A stretch of DNA of 52,364 bases from Streptomyces sp. SID10853 (lineage in GTDB: Bacteria > Actinomycetota > Actinomycetes > Streptomycetales > Streptomycetaceae): contig NZ_JAAGLN010000017.1 of assembly GCF_010548145.1 (NCBI RefSeq), positions 1-52,364 of the forward strand, in the 5' to 3' direction. This document shows positions 50,373-52,364 of the stretch, piece after piece. Below the pieces are notes generated by a model, which made no database searches, was not told where the DNA came from, and was given only the letters and a program-made list of their open reading frames with translations. Numbering within the stretch: the stretch's first letter is position 1; each line of letters opens with the position of its first letter. The translations under genes and the position numbers were made by a program.

Positions 50373-50938
50373 CGTGGGGAACCTCCTCGCTGAGTGTCCC
50401 GCGCGCCACGGCCGCCGGATCGCCGGATGACGGGCGGGGATCCCCTTGCTTCGAGGGTATCTCCGGTGCCGCCGTCCCTTCCGGTCCACAGCCGGGCCCG
50501 CTGCACGCCGGGTGACGGTCGGGACACACGCCCCGGCCGGCAGTAGCGCTGACTCTTACCCGCCGAAGCGGTGCTGAATCACCGAAAACCTCCCCAACCC
50601 CTGTGACCCACACAACTTTTTGGGGATTTTCAGGCGCTTCGCGGGGTGACACCAGCCACAGGACCTAGGTCACTTACGACCCGGGATAGTCGACCCTCGC
50701 CCCCGCCCATGGCGGCAAAACAGCCATGATTTCGGGCATTTCGCCTCATCTCACGATGATGGGTAGTACAGCGGGTCATTGCCACCGCTGAAGACGGGCG
50801 CTAACCATAGATCCCGGCAAGCACCGAGAACGAGCCTGCGACCAACGCCAGTCGGCGAACGCGGCCAAGACCCTCGGTTTCACATCCACTGCGCCGCCGA
50901 AGGCCACACGTCACGTCCCCCACCTGGAAGAGGCCAGC
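50373..50938. other. 566-bp divergent region with the long leader of the transglycosylase gene
   Basis: No ORF is convincing. Upstream of 50939 the sequence contains a small hairpin (CATGGC 50708-50713 with GCCATG 50723-50728) and unusually A/T-rich patches near 50610-50640 and 50720-50770. A structured 5' UTR is likely for a cell-wall hydrolase, but I cannot match it to a c-di-AMP or other riboswitch consensus. Confidence 0.5.
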
Positions 50939-51619
50939 ATGCCCCGCATCTCCCTGCCCCGCACCACCCGTACGCACAAGATCGCCGCCACCGTCCTCGT
51001 GGCCGTGGGTGCCAGCACCGCGCTGGCCGCCACCACCGAGTCGAGCAGCGCCCAGATACCCGCGCACGCGGCCGCCTCGGTCAAGCCGGTCTCCGCCAAC
51101 GGCCTTCCCGCGAAGGACGCGCCGAAGAAGGACACCCCCAAGAAGGCCGCGGCCAAGCCCGCGAAGAAGAACGAGAAGGACGACAAGGCCGCGAAGGCCG
51201 CGAAGACCAAGGCGGCGAAGGCCAAGGCGGCCAAGACGAAGGCCGCCGCGGTCAAGAAGAGCGCGGCCAAGCACAAGGCCGCCGCGCCCGTGCACTACAA
51301 GAACAACCTGGACGGCTGGATCAAGGAGTCGCTGGCCATCATGAAGGCCAAGCACATCCCCGGCACCTACGAGGGCCTGCACCGCAACATCATGCGTGAG
51401 TCCAGCGGCAACCCGAACGCCGTGAACAACTGGGACATCAACGCCCGCAACGGCATCCCCTCGAAGGGCCTGCTCCAGGTGATCCAGCCCACCTTCGACA
51501 CGTACCACGTCTCCGGAACCGCCTACAAGCTGACGGACCCGGTCGCGAACCTGACGGCCGCCGCCAACTACGCGGCGCACCGCTACGGCTCCATCGACAA
51601 CGTCAACTCGGCTTACTGA
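50939..51619 (+). CDS. Secreted lytic transglycosylase (SLT domain) with Lys/Ala-rich linker
   Basis: A 226-aa cell-wall hydrolase. The signal peptide covers about residues 1-42 (IAATVLVAVGASTALAATT). A strongly basic Lys/Ala linker (~58-117) probably binds wall polymers. The C-terminal SLT domain (~122-226) has the catalytic Glu154 in NIMRESSGNPNAVNNWD, then GLLQVIQPTFDTY and the ANYAAHRYGSIDN end. It would cleave MurNAc-GlcNAc bonds during growth or germination. ATG at 50939 follows GGAAGAGG. The 5' leader is long. Confidence 0.92.
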   Translation: MPRISLPRTTRTHKIAATVLVAVGASTALAATTESSSAQIPAHAAASVKPVSANGLPAKDAPKKDTPKKAAAKPAKKNEKDDKAAKAAKTKAAKAKAAKTKAAAVKKSAAKHKAAAPVHYKNNLDGWIKESLAIMKAKHIPGTYEGLHRNIMRESSGNPNAVNNWDINARNGIPSKGLLQVIQPTFDTYHVSGTAYKLTDPVANLTAAANYAAHRYGSIDNVNSAY

Positions 51620-52095
51620 GCCGGAGATCCACCCAGTGGACCGACCCGGCGCGGGTGAGCGAAAGACCCGGAGGAACGGCGGACACGAGCCCCGGTGGGA
51701 GCGGCCCCCAGCGGACCGCGAACACCGGCGGGCTCGTGCCGTACCTTCCCCGCGTCCTTCCCCGCAGGCTCAGGCCCACGGACCGGCGTGAAGCAGGCCC
51801 GGACAACGGGCCGATGAGCGACACCGGTCCCCACACGCTTTACGGCACAGGCCCGTTCGGCAGCGCAACCGCGCCGAACGGGCCTCGCCGCGTTTCACCA
51901 CCCGGCCGCCGGCCGGCGTCCCGCGCACCGGCCCACGCGTTTCCCGGCGACTGGTCCCGGTACCGCCGATGCGACCGATGCCCCCGCGTCGAGCTGCTCC
52001 CCGAGCCGGTCCCCCCACCGAAACGCCGCCCACCGGGTTGATCGTTCTCGCGGGTCGCAGGCCACACACTCAGGGAGGTAACAGCTCCATCCGTC
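51620..52095. other. Intergenic region after the transglycosylase gene
   Basis: It contains the terminator at 51851-51883. ORFs on both strands are Pro/Arg-rich with no recognisable domain, so I call no gene. Confidence 0.5.
51851..51883. terminator. Hairpin terminator
   Basis: GCCCGTTCGGC (51851-51861) pairs exactly with GCCGAACGGGC (51873-51883) around an 11-nt loop. It is about 230 bp beyond the transglycosylase stop. Confidence 0.7.
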
Positions 52096-52290
52096 GTGTC
52101 GAAAGGGCGCATCCCCGTGAACAGCCCCGGCGTCCACAACGCCGCTGCCGCCGTCGTCGTACCGGTCAGACCGCTCATCGTCGTAACGGTCCGGCCCCTC
52201 CCCCACCGGATCGCCGGGCGACCGTGGCACAGGAGGCTCCGCCCCGCTCCGCCGGTCAGCTCCCGGACCGCGGGGCTGGTCACCGTATGA
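52096..52290 (+). CDS. Possible 64-aa ORF coupled to the next gene
   Basis: GTG at 52096 opens a short frame rich in Val, Pro and Arg (AAAAVVVPVRPLIVVTVRPL) that ends in an ATGA overlap with the next start at 52287. A GGGAGG lies 16 or more nt upstream, too far for a good site. No family is recognised, and it may be chance. Confidence 0.3.
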   Translation: MSKGRIPVNSPGVHNAAAAVVVPVRPLIVVTVRPLPHRIAGRPWHRRLRPAPPVSSRTAGLVTV

Positions 52291-52364
52291 GCCCGCTGCC
52301 CGGCCGACGGGCCGGGGCGCGCCCGGTTCCCGCCACGCTGGCGGTCGTCGCCGCCGTTCTGGCC
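52287..52364 (+). CDS. 5' end of a gene with a signal or membrane segment, cut by window
   Basis: ATG at 52287 begins a frame with a basic start (SPLPGRRAGARPVP) followed by hydrophobic ATLAVVAAVLA that runs off the edge at 26 codons. Likely the N-terminal signal or first membrane helix of an exported protein; identity unknown. Confidence 0.5.
   Translation, partial: MSPLPGRRAGARPVPATLAVVAAVLA

Noticed and set aside
50640..50938. c-di-AMP (ydaO) riboswitch ahead of the transglycosylase gene
   Set aside because: I looked for the conserved core segments and did not find a convincing set; a covariance-model search is needed before naming it.
51655..52041. 128-codon plus-strand ORF after the transglycosylase gene
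   Set aside because: It spans a terminator hairpin, is Pro/Arg-rich, has no motif and no convincing start.

Overview
The window is high-GC actinomycete DNA, most likely a Streptomyces chromosome. The signs are strong third-position GC bias, frequent GTG starts, many 4-bp stop/start overlaps, Tat-type secreted glycosidases, and PadR, TetR and IclR regulators. I see no rRNA, tRNA or CRISPR array. All functional calls come from reading motifs and gene order; no database search was run.

Layout. (1) 1-6010: the 5' part of cobL (cobalamin), a small membrane protein coupled to a secreted beta-propeller/FN3/LamG protein, then a PadR-controlled FAD monooxygenase with a clear operator-promoter. (2) 6230-8674: a decayed mobile region. 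It holds a frameshifted Tn3-type transposase tail, a frameshifted tyrosine recombinase, and an intact aminoglycoside phosphotransferase-like gene lying between two ~80-bp direct repeats. (3) 8723-15185: a GH78 alpha-L-rhamnosidase facing a secreted beta-helix/PDZ-like protein, with a very long perfect hairpin between them.

(4) 15205-38983: the core of the window, a steroid catabolic island. It has kstD, hsaB-hsaC-hsaD-hsaA, a divergent IclR regulator, kshB-[66-aa Cys-rich protein]-kshA-hsaF-hsaG-hsaE, and fadD3 with two acyl-CoA dehydrogenases. It also has a second flavin reductase, a PadR regulator, a luciferase-like monooxygenase-SDR-esterase operon, and a ferredoxin/P450 pair with a divergent TetR. 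KshAB and KstD open ring B, HsaA-D open and cleave ring A, HsaEFG convert the small fragment to central metabolites, and FadD3 activates the C/D-ring propionate. KstR-type regulators, mce4, ipdAB and echA20 are not in the window. Two shared palindromic motifs tie several of these promoters into an apparent regulon. This regulon, with the monooxygenase/esterase module, is the most novel part of the window.

(5) 39104-45562: an accessory zone with a kinase-like phosphotransferase, a response-regulator pseudogene, two tiny peptide genes (65 and 26 aa), a TTG-initiated S53 peptidase, a two-domain VOC protein, and an SDR/TetR divergent pair. (6) 45786-52364: a GH89 alpha-N-acetylglucosaminidase, L-ribulokinase, a lone cyclic-nucleotide-binding-domain protein, a secreted lytic transglycosylase with a long leader, and the beginning of one more gene at the right edge.
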